From Stenotrophomonas raiganjensis (SeqCode) (lineage in GTDB: Bacteria > Pseudomonadota > Gammaproteobacteria > Xanthomonadales > Xanthomonadaceae), in NCBI RefSeq assembly GCF_030658505.1, contig NZ_JAUTXR010000195.1, positions 290,762 to 354,761 of the forward strand: a stretch of DNA of 64,000 nucleotides. The letters run 5' to 3'. Shown here piece after piece: positions 1 to 9,934 of this stretch. The notes under the pieces were generated by a model that had not been told where the DNA came from, made no database searches, and saw nothing but the letters and a program-made list of their open reading frames with translations. Position 1 is the first letter of the stretch, and the number at the start of each line of letters is the position of its first letter. The position numbers and the translations under genes are program-made.

Positions 1-201
1 CAAGGGTGCGACAACGTGGCGTCAAGCCTTCAGCCAAGGCGCGTTAACAATCGGCCGCGTGGCGCGGTTGGCGTGGGCCACCTGGCGTTCCGACGCTACA
101 TGCAAGCACGCATCCCCTCGCACCGTTCACCCCGTAGCAGTGACAATAAGCGCCTGCGTGCGCGGGCGCGCATTCCCCTCATTGGCCGCAGGATCGCGAA
201 G

Positions 202-2850
202 ATGTCCAACACCCCTTTTGGCGAGTCGTCATGTGCTGCTGCAGCCAGCGGTTGCATTGAGGTGCGCGGTGCGCGCGAGCACAACCTCAAGAATGTAGAC
301 GTCTCCATCCCGCGCAATGCACTGGTGGTGTTCTCCGGGGTGTCCGGTTCCGGCAAGTCTTCGTTGGCCTTCGGTACCGTCTTCGCCGAGGCGCAGCGAC
401 GCTACTTCGAGTCCGTCGCGCCGTATGCGCGCCGCTTGATCGAACAGGCGGGCGTGCCCGACGTCGATGCCATCGACGGGCTGCCACCGGCGGTCGCCCT
501 GCAGCAGCAGCGCGGCGCCAGCAACGCGCGCTCATCGGTGGGTAGCGTTACGACGCTGTCCAGTCTGGTACGCATGATGTACTCGCGCGCAGGCGCCTAC
601 CCGGCCAACCAGCCGATGCTGTACGCCGAGGACTTTTCGCCCAACACGCCGCAGGGTGCCTGCAGTACCTGCCATGGCCTGGGGCACGTCTACGAGGTGA
701 CCGAAGCGCTGATGGTTCCGGACCCGTCGCTGAGCATCCGCGAACGCGCCATCGCGTCCTGGCCGCCGGCATGGCATGGCCAGAATCTTCGCGACATCCT
801 GGTCACCCTTGGCTACGACATCGACGTGCCATGGAAGAAGCTGCCGAAGAAGGACCGCGACTGGATCCTGTTCACCGAGGAAACGCCCAGCGTGCCGGTC
901 TATGCCGGGTTCACGCCCGCCGAGACCCGCGCCGCGCTCAAGCGCAAGCTGGAGCCCAGCTACATGGGCACGTACACCGGCGCACGCCGCTACGTACTGC
1001 ACACCTTCGCCAACACCCAGAGCGCGCTGATGCGCAAACGGGTGTCCCGCTACATGGAAGGCAGACTGTGTCCGGCCTGCCACGGAAAGCGCCTGAAGCC
1101 GGAGGCACTTTCGGTCACCTTCGCCGGCGTGGATATCGGCGAGTTCATGCGGCTGCCGCTGGATCAGCTGGCAGACCTGCTGGAGCCCATAGCGCAGGGC
1201 GACTTCGGCGCACACAGCAAGGGCGCACGTACCAGCAGAAATGCAACACCGCGCGATCGCGCCCGGCGGGCAGCAGGTGGCCGGGCGGCCCACGAGGGCG
1301 CCCCCGATGTGCGACTGACCTCGGCCCTATCGGAAGAAAAGCGCTTGGCGGCACAGCGGCTTGCGGGCGGGGTCATGGCGCGGGTACGGCAGCTGCGTGG
1401 GCTGGGTCTGGGCTATCTCTCGCTGGATCGCGCCACGCCCACGCTATCGGCCGGCGAGCTGCAGCGCCTGCGGCTCGCCACACAGCTCAGCTCGTTGCTG
1501 TTCGGCGTGCTGTACGTGCTCGACGAGCCCTCGGCCGGCCTGCATCCGGCTGACAGCCAGGCGCTGTACGACGCGCTGGACCGGCTACGCGACGGCGGCA
1601 ACTCGGTGTTCGTTGTCGAGCACGATCTGGACCTGATGCGCCGCGCACAGTGGCTGGTGGATGTGGGACCGCAGGCGGGGGAGCACGGCGGGCGCATTCT
1701 TTACAGTGGCGAGCCCGACGGCCTGCGCCGGATCCAGGAGTCGCGCACGGCCTTGTATCTGTTCGACCAGGTGCCCACACCCGCCAGCCGGCAGCGCAGT
1801 GCCACCAGCTGGCTGGAGCTGAAGGGCATCCATCGCCACAACCTGCAGGGCGTGGATGCACAAGTGCCGCTGGGGCTGCTGACGGCAGTGACCGGCATTT
1901 CCGGGTCGGGCAAGTCCAGCCTGATGGCACAGGCGCTACCCGAGCTGATGCTGCTGCACCTGGGGCACGAGACCGTAGATGACAGCGCCGAGAGCACGCC
2001 CGCGGACGGGCCGACCGTGATCGAAGCCACGCGGGGCCAGCTGGCCGGCGATGTGGACGCTATTCAACGCGTGGTGCAGGTCGACCAGAAGCCCATCGGC
2101 CGCACGCCACGCTCCAACCTGGCCACCTACACCGGCCTGTTCGACCACGTGCGCAAGCTGTTCGCCGCGACACCCGACGCACGCCGCCGTCGTTTCGATG
2201 CGGGCCGCTTCTCGTTCAACGTGGCCAAGGGTCGGTGCGAAACCTGCGAAGGCGAGGGGTTCGTCAGTGTCGAACTGCTGTTCATGCCCAGCGTCTATGC
2301 GCCATGCCCCACCTGCCGTGGCGCCCGCTACAACGAGACCACGCTGAAGGTGCAATGGAACGGCCGCAACATCGCCGAGGTCCTGCAGATGACGGTGGAC
2401 CAGGCGCATGCGTTCTTCACCGAAGAAGACGCCGTTGCCCGCCCGCTGCGGTTGCTGAAGGAGATCGGACTGGGCTACCTGCGGCTGGGCCAGCCGGCCA
2501 CGGAACTATCAGGCGGCGAGGCGCAACGCATCAAGCTGGTGACCGAGCTGCAGCGCAGCCAGCGCGGGCGCACGCTGTACGTGCTGGATGAACCCACCAC
2601 CGGCCTTCATGCATCTGACGCGGACAGGTTGCTGGTGCAGCTGCAGCGGCTGGTGGACGCGGGAAACACCGTGGTGATGATCGAGCACGACATGCGCTCT
2701 GTCGCACAGGCGGACTGGGTGATTGATGTCGGTCCGGGTGCAGGTGGTGCCGGTGGCACCATCGTGGCGAAGGGCACGCCGCAGCAGGTGGCGCGGGCCA
2801 AAGGCAGCAGGACGGCGCCGTTCCTGGCGAAGGAGCTGGCTTCTCTGTAG
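202..2850 (+). CDS. uvrA2: UvrA2-type excinuclease ABC subunit A paralog
   Basis: This is an ABC-type DNA-damage recognition ATPase of the UvrA family, 882 aa from the chosen start. The first Walker A is GVSGSGKSS near residue 46, followed by a Cys-rich zinc module (CSTCHGLG, later CPACHGKR) and the signature LSAGELQRL. The second half has [17 protein letters not shown] with [17 protein letters not shown] and Walker [13 protein letters not shown]. It is shorter than housekeeping UvrA and looks like the UvrA2 class linked to tolerance of DNA-binding drugs. The frame is open back to 16, but homology begins just after the ATG at 202. The stop codon is the TAG of a GTAG repeat end. Confidence 0.88.
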   Translation: MSNTPFGESSCAAAASGCIEVRGAREHNLKNVDVSIPRNALVVFSGVSGSGKSSLAFGTVFAEAQRRYFESVAPYARRLIEQAGVPDVDAIDGLPPAVALQQQRGASNARSSVGSVTTLSSLVRMMYSRAGAYPANQPMLYAEDFSPNTPQGACSTCHGLGHVYEVTEALMVPDPSLSIRERAIASWPPAWHGQNLRDILVTLGYDIDVPWKKLPKKDRDWILFTEETPSVPVYAGFTPAETRAALKRKLEPSYMGTYTGARRYVLHTFANTQSALMRKRVSRYMEGRLCPACHGKRLKPEALSVTFAGVDIGEFMRLPLDQLADLLEPIAQGDFGAHSKGARTSRNATPRDRARRAAGGRAAHEGAPDVRLTSALSEEKRLAAQRLAGGVMARVRQLRGLGLGYLSLDRATPTLSAGELQRLRLATQLSSLLFGVLYVLDEPSAGLHPADSQALYDALDRLRDGGNSVFVVEHDLDLMRRAQWLVDVGPQAGEHGGRILYSGEPDGLRRIQESRTALYLFDQVPTPASRQRSATSWLELKGIHRHNLQGVDAQVPLGLLTAVTGISGSGKSSLMAQALPELMLLHLGHETVDDSAESTPADGPTVIEATRGQLAGDVDAIQRVVQVDQKPIGRTPRSNLATYTGLFDHVRKLFAATPDARRRRFDAGRFSFNVAKGRCETCEGEGFVSVELLFMPSVYAPCPTCRGARYNETTLKVQWNGRNIAEVLQMTVDQAHAFFTEEDAVARPLRLLKEIGLGYLRLGQPATELSGGEAQRIKLVTELQRSQRGRTLYVLDEPTTGLHASDADRLLVQLQRLVDAGNTVVMIEHDMRSVAQADWVIDVGPGAGGAGGTIVAKGTPQQVARAKGSRTAPFLAKELASL

Positions 2851-2869
2851 AGCCGAGCCATGGTCGGCT
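2847..2869. repeat. SMAG-like palindromic repeat
   Basis: GTAG is followed by AGCCGA, a short loop and TCGGCT, the layout of the S. maltophilia GTAG (SMAG) repeats. The TAG of GTAG is the uvrA2 stop codon. Similar elements lie at 5841, 7842 and 9910. Confidence 0.7.
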
Positions 2870-2923
2870 GATGCACTTCGTACATCCTCAAGCCTGGCAT
2901 CCACCCGTCGCTGCAGTCTCTGC

Positions 2924-2955
2924 CCCTGATCCATTCCAGCACGACTGGATCAGGG
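2924..2955. terminator. hairpin between convergent genes
   Basis: CCCTGATCCA and TGGATCAGGG form a perfect 10-bp stem with a 12-nt loop between the convergent uvrA2 and the reverse-strand gene ending at 2950. That gene's stop codon lies inside the stem. There is no T tract, so termination is inferred from position. Confidence 0.45.
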
Positions 2956-3408
2956 CAGTTCCTTCGCCTGATCCAACAAATGAATCGTCATGATCGGGCC
3001 GGTGCAGGCCGGTGGGATGGTCGCGACAAGGCTCGAGCGGAGCAGTTCACTTCCATGACCTCCTCCGAACGATGCCATGGCTCCAAACTCCACCATTCTC
3101 TCCGATCGCGCGTCCTGCACCCCAATGGGGATGTCTGCCTTCATGGCCAGCGAGTAACCATGGGGCCATGCTGCAAGGTATGCCGTCCCCGCTGGATTCA
3201 CGAAGTAGACACAGCCGTTGATTGGCCTCAGCACACCTCTGAACAGCCCGGTTGCAAGGACTGCGTCCTGTGCAGGCGAAAGTCTGACAAGCACAACAGA
3301 TCGAGCCTCATTGGCGCTTGCCGATAGGACCGCGGATGCGCTGGCCGCAATCATCCAGAACAGGAGCGCCGCGAGTCTGGTTGAAGACCTGCCAAGTGCC
3401 ATCGACAT
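2950..3408 (-). CDS. exported hypothetical protein
   Basis: A 152-aa protein with a clear signal peptide: a basic N-terminus ([10 protein letters not shown]), then a hydrophobic stretch of Leu/Ala/Ser to about residue 32. The mature part contains a motif [16 protein letters not shown] and two cysteines. I do not recognise the family. It sits alone between convergent uvrA2 and the downstream LysR gene and is probably periplasmic. Confidence 0.6.
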   Translation of the reverse strand: MSMALGRSSTRLAALLFWMIAASASAVLSASANEARSVVLVRLSPAQDAVLATGLFRGVLRPINGCVYFVNPAGTAYLAAWPHGYSLAMKADIPIGVQDARSERMVEFGAMASFGGGHGSELLRSSLVATIPPACTGPIMTIHLLDQAKELP

Positions 3409-3547
3409 CTCCCGTCTCCATGCAAAAGCCAGCTGTCGTCCTGAACGGAATGCGCTTGCACTATCAGCATTCCAGTTGTGCCGACCTTAATGGCACGGAC
3501 ATTCCTCATCAGTATCCGTGATCACACTCAGCACCGAGGCTCTGGCA

Positions 3548-4468
3548 TTACCCAGGGCCATCTCCAACGCCTTGCAGCCGGGCCTGGATGAATTCCAGCA
3601 ACGACCGAACCCGCGCGGTAACCGAGTGCCGGTGGCTGTAGGCGCCGAGCAGCTGTAGCGGCGCCGGGCTCAGGTCCAGCTGTACCCTCTGCAGCCGGCC
3701 TGCGGCGAGGTCTTCCCGGCAGGGGTAAGCCGCAACGATAGCGAAGCCCAGCCCCTGGCGCGCGCCCGCCACCGCGAGCTCCCCGCTGTTGACCCGATAG
3801 CGGCTGCGCACCGGCACCTTCACGATGTTCCCCGCAGCGTCGACAAACTGCCAGGGTTGGCCCTTCAGTGCAGAAGCGGTGGTGATGCAAGGCAAGGACT
3901 TCAGTTCGCGCACCTGGCGCGGCATCCCAACCCTGGCCAGCAATGCCGGCGCGGCCACCACGATGCTCGGCAATGTCGCCAGTTCGCGGGTGATGAAGGC
4001 ACTGTCGTCCTGCGGTCCGCGGTGGAAGAAGAGGGCGAGATCCATGTCATCCCGCAGCGCTTCAGGGCCGCTCTGCCGCGTGTCGCACTCCAGTTCAATG
4101 CGGGGATGGAGACTGCAGAACTCGGCGAGGATGGGAGCGAGCAGCCTGGGCGCTTCGTTCGGCATGCTCATCCTCAGCAGCCCCTTCAGTTCGCGCTGCA
4201 CCGCGCCCAGCTCCTCCTCGGTTGAGAGCAGGGCGTCGAGCAGGGGCTTGGAGCGCGCGTACAGCAACCTGCCAGCTTCGGTCATGCGCAGGTGGCGGGT
4301 GCTGCGTTCCAGCAGCCGAACCCCCAGCCTGCGTTCCAGCGAAGCGACGTGGCGGCTGACGTTGGAAGCAGGCAGGGCCAGCAGGCGGGCCGCGCCGGAA
4401 AAGCTCTGCTCGTCTACCACGGCCACGAAGACGCGGACGGTGTTCAGGTCGAAGCTGCTACGCATCAT
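3548..4468 (-). CDS. LysR-family transcriptional regulator
   Basis: A 306-aa regulator of usual LysR length. The N-terminal winged helix-turn-helix is typical (FDLNTVRVFVAVVDEQSFS, then ARLLALPASNVSRHVASLE), with a substrate-binding domain from about residue 90. It has the CrgA-like look of regulators that act on divergent oxidoreductase genes. It is transcribed away from the FAD monooxygenase at 4602, separated by 133 bp that contain a short dyad, so it probably controls that gene and itself. The effector cannot be read from sequence. Confidence 0.9.
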   Translation of the reverse strand: MMRSSFDLNTVRVFVAVVDEQSFSGAARLLALPASNVSRHVASLERRLGVRLLERSTRHLRMTEAGRLLYARSKPLLDALLSTEEELGAVQRELKGLLRMSMPNEAPRLLAPILAEFCSLHPRIELECDTRQSGPEALRDDMDLALFFHRGPQDDSAFITRELATLPSIVVAAPALLARVGMPRQVRELKSLPCITTASALKGQPWQFVDAAGNIVKVPVRSRYRVNSGELAVAGARQGLGFAIVAAYPCREDLAAGRLQRVQLDLSPAPLQLLGAYSHRHSVTARVRSLLEFIQARLQGVGDGPG

Positions 4469-4503
4469 TGTCCCGTCAGAGGTATGAATATCTCTCGTTT
4501 TTT

Positions 4504-4519
4504 CATGCTAGTTGGCATG
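4504..4519. promoter_or_regulatory. candidate LysR operator
   Basis: CATGC-N6-GCATG is an interrupted dyad that fits the LysR T-N11-A pattern, in the spacer between the divergent lysR and monooxygenase genes. Assignment rests on position and symmetry only. Confidence 0.4.
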
Positions 4520-4601
4520 ATCGGCAGAGTCCAGACTGCACGCCCGTCCCACGGATGCCCCGCTGCGGCGCGTCCGGGCGAATCGAAAGGGCTGCATCAG
4601 A

Positions 4602-5942
4602 ATGGACATCGGAATACTGGGTGGCGGCATCGCGGGCTTGAGCGCGGCCCTCGCCCTGCACAGGCAGGGGCACAACTGCCGCGTCTATGAGCGCCGGGCC
4701 AGACCATCGACCATGGGAGCTGGGGTGACACTCTGGCCCAACGCCGGCTTCGTACTGCAGGAACTCGGGCTGCTGGAGGACATCGGCGCAGTCGGCGGCC
4801 GGCCGGCATCAGTGCATCGCAAAGACGCCGCGGGCAATCCGCTGGGAGGCCTGGACATCACGCTGCTGGACCAGATCATGGGATACCCGACCCATGCGAT
4901 CCTGCGCCGGGACCTGCAGGCGGTACTGCTGGACCACGTGACGCGGGCGGGAATCCAGGTGCTGTTCGGGCATCGCGCGGTAGCGATTGAGTTGGATGCA
5001 AATGGCAAGGCCATGGCGCGGCTCGACAACGGACAGGGCATCCGTCCGGACCTGATCCTGGGTGCGGATGGGCGAATGGACTCGGTGGCCCGCCGATTCG
5101 TCGCGGGGGACGGTACGCCCATCTACCAGGGCTTCGTGAACTGGATAGGGGTCGCGCAGGGCAGGGCACTGGTGAGCGAGGTTGGGATCCAGGATTACTG
5201 GGGTGCCGGCGATCGCTTTGGCTGCGTCGCAATCCGAACAGACCTGGTGTACTGGGCAGCCGCCCAGGCGCGGCCAATGCCCGCGACAACGCCCGCAGCA
5301 GACATGCGCGATGAGGTGAGGGATCTGTTCGCAGGGTGGCCCGAGCCTGTCGCGCGTTTCATCGAGGCGACACCGGCGCACTCCGTCCAGCGGATCGCCG
5401 TGCACGACCTTGAGCCGCTGCACACGTGGAGCCGCGCAAACGTGCTGCTCATTGGTGACGCAGCGCATGCGCCGTTGCCGACGTCGGGGCAGGGAGCCTG
5501 CCAGGCGCTGGAGGATGCCTGGCACCTGGCGCGATGCCTGGAGAGTGCAGAAGATTGTCTGGTGGAAGCCCTGTCGCGCTTCGCCACCCTCCGTGCACCC
5601 AAGACCACGAAGCTGGCCGAGCAGGGCCGGATGTTCGCGCGCGGGCTCTTCGCCAAAGACCCGGAAACCTGCCGTATCCGCAATGAGCGCGCCAAGGCGT
5701 CCGACCCGGTGCGTGATGCGCTGGCCATGGCTGCGGGGTGGTCGCAGGGATTGCCGATGGCCGAGCGCATTGAACGGGAGGCGGCGAACAGTGGAGGCAG
5801 CATGTATCGCCTGCGAAAGCCTCCCACCGGAATACCCCTTGTGGAGCCGAGCCGTGCCCGGAATGTACTTCGCAACCCCAGCCATTCGTCCAAGGATCCC
5901 GGTTCGCTCCTTTGTGCAGGTGGCGGGACAGACTCTCGCTAG
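4602..5942 (+). CDS. FAD-dependent aromatic-ring-type monooxygenase
   Basis: A class A flavoprotein monooxygenase of 446 aa. The N-terminal Rossmann motif GGGIAGLSAALAL binds FAD (residues 7-19), followed by the DG motif near residue 165 (ILGADGRMDSV) and the GD motif near residue 283 (VLLIGDAAHAPLPTSGQGA). Relatives include salicylate hydroxylase and the urate hydroxylase HpxO; the substrate is unknown. The last 35 or so residues look non-homologous and run through a degenerate SMAG-like repeat (5841-5865). The gene diverges from a LysR regulator, its likely activator. Confidence 0.82.
   Translation: MDIGILGGGIAGLSAALALHRQGHNCRVYERRARPSTMGAGVTLWPNAGFVLQELGLLEDIGAVGGRPASVHRKDAAGNPLGGLDITLLDQIMGYPTHAILRRDLQAVLLDHVTRAGIQVLFGHRAVAIELDANGKAMARLDNGQGIRPDLILGADGRMDSVARRFVAGDGTPIYQGFVNWIGVAQGRALVSEVGIQDYWGAGDRFGCVAIRTDLVYWAAAQARPMPATTPAADMRDEVRDLFAGWPEPVARFIEATPAHSVQRIAVHDLEPLHTWSRANVLLIGDAAHAPLPTSGQGACQALEDAWHLARCLESAEDCLVEALSRFATLRAPKTTKLAEQGRMFARGLFAKDPETCRIRNERAKASDPVRDALAMAAGWSQGLPMAERIEREAANSGGSMYRLRKPPTGIPLVEPSRARNVLRNPSHSSKDPGSLLCAGGGTDSR
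5841..5865. repeat. degenerate SMAG-like repeat inside a coding 3' end
   Basis: GTGGAGCCGAGCC resembles the GTAGAGCCGAGCC of the repeat at 2847, with the GTAG end mutated and a decayed right arm. It lies in frame within the 3' end of the monooxygenase gene. Confidence 0.4.
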
Positions 5943-6745
5943 TGTTCACCGATCAGATAGCGCGGCGCCGGCTGAGCGCGCGAAAGCCCCGGCGCCATCG
6001 CCTTGCGTGCGTGCTCGAAGGCGTCCCACTCAGCGATGTCCGGAAGCGCCGGAATGGTCACAAGCTCGCCCTGCGCCAGCCCGGCCAGGGAGGCATCCAC
6101 CATGTCCTCGGCGCTCATCACGATGCCCTGTGGCAGGTGCTCCACCGGCAGGCCGGAGAGCTGCCAGAAGTCCGTTGCGGTGGCACCCGGCAGCACAACC
6201 TGGACACGCACGCCCTTGTCGGCCAGTTCATGGTGGAGCGACTGCGAAAACGCCAGCACGAACGCCTTGCTTCCCGCGTAGACACCGTTGAGCAGCTCTG
6301 GCGCCAATGCAACGATGGAGGCGATGTTGATGATCGTGCCCTGGCCATGGGCCACGAACACCGGGGCGGCGGCATAGGCCAGGCGCATCGCGGCGTTCAC
6401 GTTCAGCGTAATCATGCGCTCCATCTCGCCGATGTCCGACTGCAGCAGGGGAGCCGTGGCGCCGATGCCGGCATTGTTGACCAGCAGTCGGATATCCGCT
6501 CGGTCTCGAATGACCTTCTCAACTTCGGCAAGCCCGTCGTAGGTGGTCAGGTCTGCCGCGACAATGTCCACCGCGCGGTCGGTGCTGCGGGCAAGTGCTT
6601 CGGCCAGTTGGCGCAGGCGGTCGCCGCGTCGCGCCACCAGGATCAGGTCATATCCGGCGTGGGCCAGGCGATCGGCATAGATCGCCCCGATGCCGGACGA
6701 TGCGCCGGTGATGAGAGCGGTGCCTTGATGGGTAGGGTTGTTCAC
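5939..6745 (-). CDS. short-chain dehydrogenase/reductase
   Basis: Classical SDR of 268 aa, NAD(P)-dependent. The cofactor motif TGASSGIG is near residue 13, followed by NNAG (LLVNNAGIG), the catalytic Ser in NIAS and YAGSK as the YxxxK pair. It begins at a GTG because no ATG lies near the start of homology; the frame upstream runs antisense through the neighbouring regulator gene and is a shadow. It diverges from a GlxA-type regulator, which probably controls it. The stop overlaps the 3' end of the convergent monooxygenase gene. The substrate is unknown. Confidence 0.88.
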   Translation of the reverse strand: MNNPTHQGTALITGASSGIGAIYADRLAHAGYDLILVARRGDRLRQLAEALARSTDRAVDIVAADLTTYDGLAEVEKVIRDRADIRLLVNNAGIGATAPLLQSDIGEMERMITLNVNAAMRLAYAAAPVFVAHGQGTIINIASIVALAPELLNGVYAGSKAFVLAFSQSLHHELADKGVRVQVVLPGATATDFWQLSGLPVEHLPQGIVMSAEDMVDASLAGLAQGELVTIPALPDIAEWDAFEHARKAMAPGLSRAQPAPRYLIGEH

Positions 6746-6811
6746 AGTGGTCAGTCCGAACCGGCGGACGTCGCCGGGGTCAGGGCGAACTCTAGGCCGG
6801 CTTGCGCATGG

Positions 6812-6839
6812 CGTAAATGTCGTATATACCTCGTTTACG
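6812..6839. promoter_or_regulatory. candidate operator between divergent SDR and GlxA genes
   Basis: CGTAAA and TTTACG form a 6-bp interrupted dyad with a 16-nt AT-richer centre. It lies in the 114-bp divergent spacer, just upstream of the regulator's start. Confidence 0.3.
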
Positions 6840-6859
6840 GCCACCCCTGATAAACCGCC

Positions 6860-7801
6860 ATGCCCAGCGTTGGAATTGTCCTGCCAGCCGGATTCCAGAC
6901 CATGGCGATCGCGGCTGCGTCCGCCTTCGAATTGGCAAATGCCACCGAAGGCGCGCGCCTTTACGATCTGCACATGCTCTCCGAACAAGGCGGGTTGGTG
7001 CCAAGCTCGCTTGGCATGGCCATGCAGACGGCGCCGCTTGCGCAGCAGCCGCTGGATACATTGATCGTGGCCGGCCTGCTGGAGCCTGCCCCGTCCACCG
7101 GCACGCTGATCGAACTGATCCGCCAGGCGGCCACGCGCACGCGCCGGACCGCGTCGGTGTGCACGGGGGCATTCATTCTTGGCGAAGCGGGGCTGCTGGA
7201 CGGGCGGCGCGCCACCACGCACTGGTTCCACGCCCGTGCGCTCAGGCAGCGCTTTCCCGCCGCGCAGGTGGAGGAAGATCGCATCTTCATCACCGATGGC
7301 CCGATCTGGACTTCCGCCGGCATGAGCGCGGGGCTGGACCTGGCGCTTGGCATGATCGAGAACGACTTCGGTGCGGAGTTGTCCAGGGCGGTGGCCCGTA
7401 AGCTGGTGATCTACCACCGGCGCGGAGGCGGGCAGTCCCAGCATTCGGTGCTGCTCGAGCTGGATGCCCGGTCCGATCGCATCCAGAATGCGCTGACCTT
7501 CGCGCGTGGCAACCTGCGCGCCACCTTGTCGGTGGAAGAACTGGCGCAGGCCGCACACCTCAGCACCCGTCAGTTCAGTCGCGCGTTCCGCGAAGAAACC
7601 GGGCGATCCCCCGCCAAGGCGGTGGAGAGCCTGCGGGTGGAGGCCGCTCGCGTGTTGATCGAGCAGAGCCGCTACACGATGGATGAAGTCGCGGCCGAAA
7701 CGGGCTTCGTTGACACCGAACGCATGCGAAGAGCGTTCCTGCGCGCCTTTGGCCAGCCCCCGCAGTCCCTGCGGCGCAACGCACGGGGCGGGGCGGACTG
7801 A
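6860..7801 (+). CDS. GlxA-family AraC-type regulator with DJ-1/PfpI domain
   Basis: A 313-aa regulator made of an N-terminal amidase-like DJ-1/PfpI domain (residues 1-190, with TASVCTGAFILGEAGLLDG at the nucleophile-elbow position) and a C-terminal AraC helix-turn-helix pair. The second helix-turn-helix reads AAETGFVDTERMRRAFLRAFG. Such proteins sense small metabolites and activate adjacent catabolic genes. The divergent SDR at 5939-6745 is the likely target. Confidence 0.9.
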   Translation: MPSVGIVLPAGFQTMAIAAASAFELANATEGARLYDLHMLSEQGGLVPSSLGMAMQTAPLAQQPLDTLIVAGLLEPAPSTGTLIELIRQAATRTRRTASVCTGAFILGEAGLLDGRRATTHWFHARALRQRFPAAQVEEDRIFITDGPIWTSAGMSAGLDLALGMIENDFGAELSRAVARKLVIYHRRGGGQSQHSVLLELDARSDRIQNALTFARGNLRATLSVEELAQAAHLSTRQFSRAFREETGRSPAKAVESLRVEAARVLIEQSRYTMDEVAAETGFVDTERMRRAFLRAFGQPPQSLRRNARGGAD

Positions 7802-7841
7802 GTTCGTCTTTGCGGGGGCCTGTGGATTTGCCGGGACCTGT

Positions 7842-7864
7842 GCGGAGCCGAGCCATGCCCGGCT
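7842..7864. repeat. degenerate SMAG-like palindrome
   Basis: GGAGCCGAGCCATGCCCGGCT keeps the repeat core (AGCCG/CGGCT arms) but not the GTAG end. It lies between convergent genes. Confidence 0.45.
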
Positions 7865-7920
7865 GCCGATGTCCGGCACGAAAAGGCCCGCATGGAGGCC
7901 ACACTCTGCAGGATGAAACG

Positions 7921-7943
7921 GGCTCCGGCGCAGTGCCGGAGCC
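7921..7943 (-). terminator. hairpin terminator after the alpha/beta hydrolase gene
   Basis: GGCTCCGGC, loop GCAGT and GCCGGAGCC form a perfect 9-bp stem 10 bp past the stop of the reverse-strand hydrolase gene. On that strand it is followed by a weak T-rich stretch (CGTTTCAT). Confidence 0.55.
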
Positions 7944-7952
7944 CCTTGTCGC

Positions 7953-8906
7953 TCACTTTTCCTGCAGGAACGTCAGCAGATCTTGGTTGACCTTGTCCTT
8001 GTGGGTGTCGGTCAGGCCGTGCGGCGCACCCGGGTAGACAATCAGCCTGGCGCCCTTGATGAGCTTTGCCGACTGGCGGCCCGAGATATCGATCGGCACG
8101 ATCTGGTCGTCGTCACCGTGGATGACCAGGGTGGGCACATCGAATTTCTTCAGGTCCGCGCGGAAATCGGTGGCCGAGAACGCAGCGATCGAGTCGTAAG
8201 TGTTCTTGTGGCCGCCCTGCATGCCCTGCGCCCACCACGCATCGATCAGCCCCTGCGACACCTTCGCGCCCGGGCGGTTGAAACCGTAGAACGGGCCCGA
8301 CGGAATGTCCTTGTACAGCTGCGCGCGGTTGTCCATCTGTGCCTTGCGGATGCCATCGAACACTTCGATCGGCAGGCCGTTGGGGTTGTCGGCGGTCTTC
8401 AGCATGAAGGGCGGCACCGAGCTGATCAGCACGGCCTTCTTCACTCGCCCGGTGCCATGCCGGCCGATGTAGCGCGCCACTTCGCCGCCACCGGTGGAGA
8501 AGCCCACCAGGGTGACATCGTGCAGGTCCAGCGTATTGATCACCGTGGCCAGGTCATCGGCGTAATGATCCATATCGTTGCCGTCCCACGGCTGGCTGGA
8601 ACGACCGTGGCCACGACGGTCATGCGCGATGACGCGGTAGCCATGATTGGCCAGGAAGATCATCTGCGATTCCCAGCTGTCCGAGTTCAACGGCCAGCCG
8701 TGGCTGAAGGTCACGACGGGGCCGTCCTTCGGACCCCAGTCCTTGTAGTACAGCTGCACGCCGTCGGCGGTGGTGATGTAGCTGGCGGTGCGCGCGATGG
8801 CGGTGACCGCCGCCGGCTTGGCCGGTTCAGCGGCCTGCGCGGACAGGCCGGCCTGGACCGAAAGGGCGAGCGCGGCGATAGCCAATGTGCGGGCGAAGGT
8901 GTTCAT
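7953..8906 (-). CDS. exported alpha/beta hydrolase (non-heme chloroperoxidase-like)
   Basis: A 317-aa alpha/beta-fold hydrolase. The nucleophile elbow GFSTGGGEV carries the catalytic Ser, SHGWPLNSD forms the oxyanion-hole region, and GDDDQIVP and GAPHGLT hold the acid and His. This motif set is typical of cofactor-free chloroperoxidase or perhydrolase-like esterases. A signal peptide ([18 protein letters not shown], Ala-rich cleavage zone) predicts export. ATG codons at 8915 and 8906 are both possible; the second gives the cleaner signal peptide. Confidence 0.85.
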   Translation of the reverse strand: MNTFARTLAIAALALSVQAGLSAQAAEPAKPAAVTAIARTASYITTADGVQLYYKDWGPKDGPVVTFSHGWPLNSDSWESQMIFLANHGYRVIAHDRRGHGRSSQPWDGNDMDHYADDLATVINTLDLHDVTLVGFSTGGGEVARYIGRHGTGRVKKAVLISSVPPFMLKTADNPNGLPIEVFDGIRKAQMDNRAQLYKDIPSGPFYGFNRPGAKVSQGLIDAWWAQGMQGGHKNTYDSIAAFSATDFRADLKKFDVPTLVIHGDDDQIVPIDISGRQSAKLIKGARLIVYPGAPHGLTDTHKDKVNQDLLTFLQEK

Positions 8907-9181
8907 GCAGGGCATCTCATGGGTGGGTGGTGAGACGTACTTTGCGCCCGCGATCAGGCGCCAGGGATATGACTAGTCCGAATTTCTTGATAGATCGTCC
9001 TGAGTGGCGGTACCCATGCGTTGAAGACGGGCTCCGGGTTTCAGCAAGCCGCTGTACGTGCCGCTTCATGCCCTGCGCCCAGCAGAAGCGGCGATCACAC
9101 CCAAAAGCTGTACGCAGCCCGCAGCCAACCTCAGCTACGATGAGCGCGGCCGGCATCTGCGCCGGCGGGGCAGGGGACGCA

Positions 9182-9913
9182 ATGGACATGCACGCAGGGG
9201 GCGGATTCGATCCGCCGGCAAAGACCGATTCGCAGGAACTGACGTTCCACTGGCTCTACCAGCGGGTGCAGGGGCTGGTTGAGCACAGCATCTATCCCAA
9301 GGCGGGCAGGGTGGAGACGTGGGCGTTTCGCGTTGGTTTGGCCGCCGCGATCGTTGGCATTCTCTGTGGCCAGCTGCCTGATCGGTGGCTACCCGTCAAT
9401 GTGGTGTTGCAAGTGGTTGTTGCGTGCCTGTCGATCGAGATCGGAGGCTTCCTTCTTGGAGGTGTTCTGGCCGCCCGCAGAGGCTTCCGCCAGTTCAGTC
9501 AGCCACGGTTGTCGCACGCCAAGGAGATGGACGGCGACTTCGCACACTGGCAGGCCGTGGTTACCGAGCTCCGCCATTTCTCTCGCATCGAGCGCGAGCG
9601 ACGCTTGCGCTACGTCAGCACGCTCCGTACCAATATGATCGAGCGCATGGGCCTGATGTACGGCGGGCTGCAGCGCCTTGGGCCGTTCCCGCTGTTGATT
9701 GCGCTCTATCTGCAGTTCCGGGGATGGAAATGGGGTGACTGGGCGGGCGCTTTCGACGTCAGCCTGGTCGGTGCATTGCTGATCTTCGCCATGGTGCTGC
9801 TGTACCTGTTGGGCTGGATGCTGATCAGCATGCGCACCCGCCTGGACACCTACGTCGCTTTGCTCGAAGGCTCCATCCACGAACCTGAGCCGCCGCAGCC
9901 CCCGCCCCGGTAG
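9182..9913 (+). CDS. four-helix membrane protein, unknown function
   Basis: A 243-aa protein with two hydrophobic pairs (about residues 48-90 and 180-215) flanking a basic, charged cytoplasmic middle (RHFSRIERERRLRYV). I do not recognise the family. The frame is open further upstream, but the ATG at 9182 has a good ribosome site (GGGGA, 5-9 nt before). The C-terminus is Pro/Glu-rich, and the stop codon is supplied by the GTAG end of a SMAG-like repeat. Confidence 0.65.
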   Translation: MDMHAGGGFDPPAKTDSQELTFHWLYQRVQGLVEHSIYPKAGRVETWAFRVGLAAAIVGILCGQLPDRWLPVNVVLQVVVACLSIEIGGFLLGGVLAARRGFRQFSQPRLSHAKEMDGDFAHWQAVVTELRHFSRIERERRLRYVSTLRTNMIERMGLMYGGLQRLGPFPLLIALYLQFRGWKWGDWAGAFDVSLVGALLIFAMVLLYLLGWMLISMRTRLDTYVALLEGSIHEPEPPQPPPR

Positions 9914-9934
9914 AGTCGAGCCTTGCTCGACTAC
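9910..9934. repeat. SMAG repeat with GTAG at both ends
   Basis: GTAG-AGTCGAGC-CTT-GCTCGACT-AC is a perfect palindrome with GTAG on each strand. The plus-strand TAG ends the membrane protein gene (9911-9913) and the minus-strand TAG ends the convergent gene (9931-9933). Confidence 0.8.

Noticed and set aside
1..201. Coding sequence upstream of uvrA2
   Set aside because: The frame is open but Arg/Pro-rich and unlike any UvrA start; homology begins after 202.
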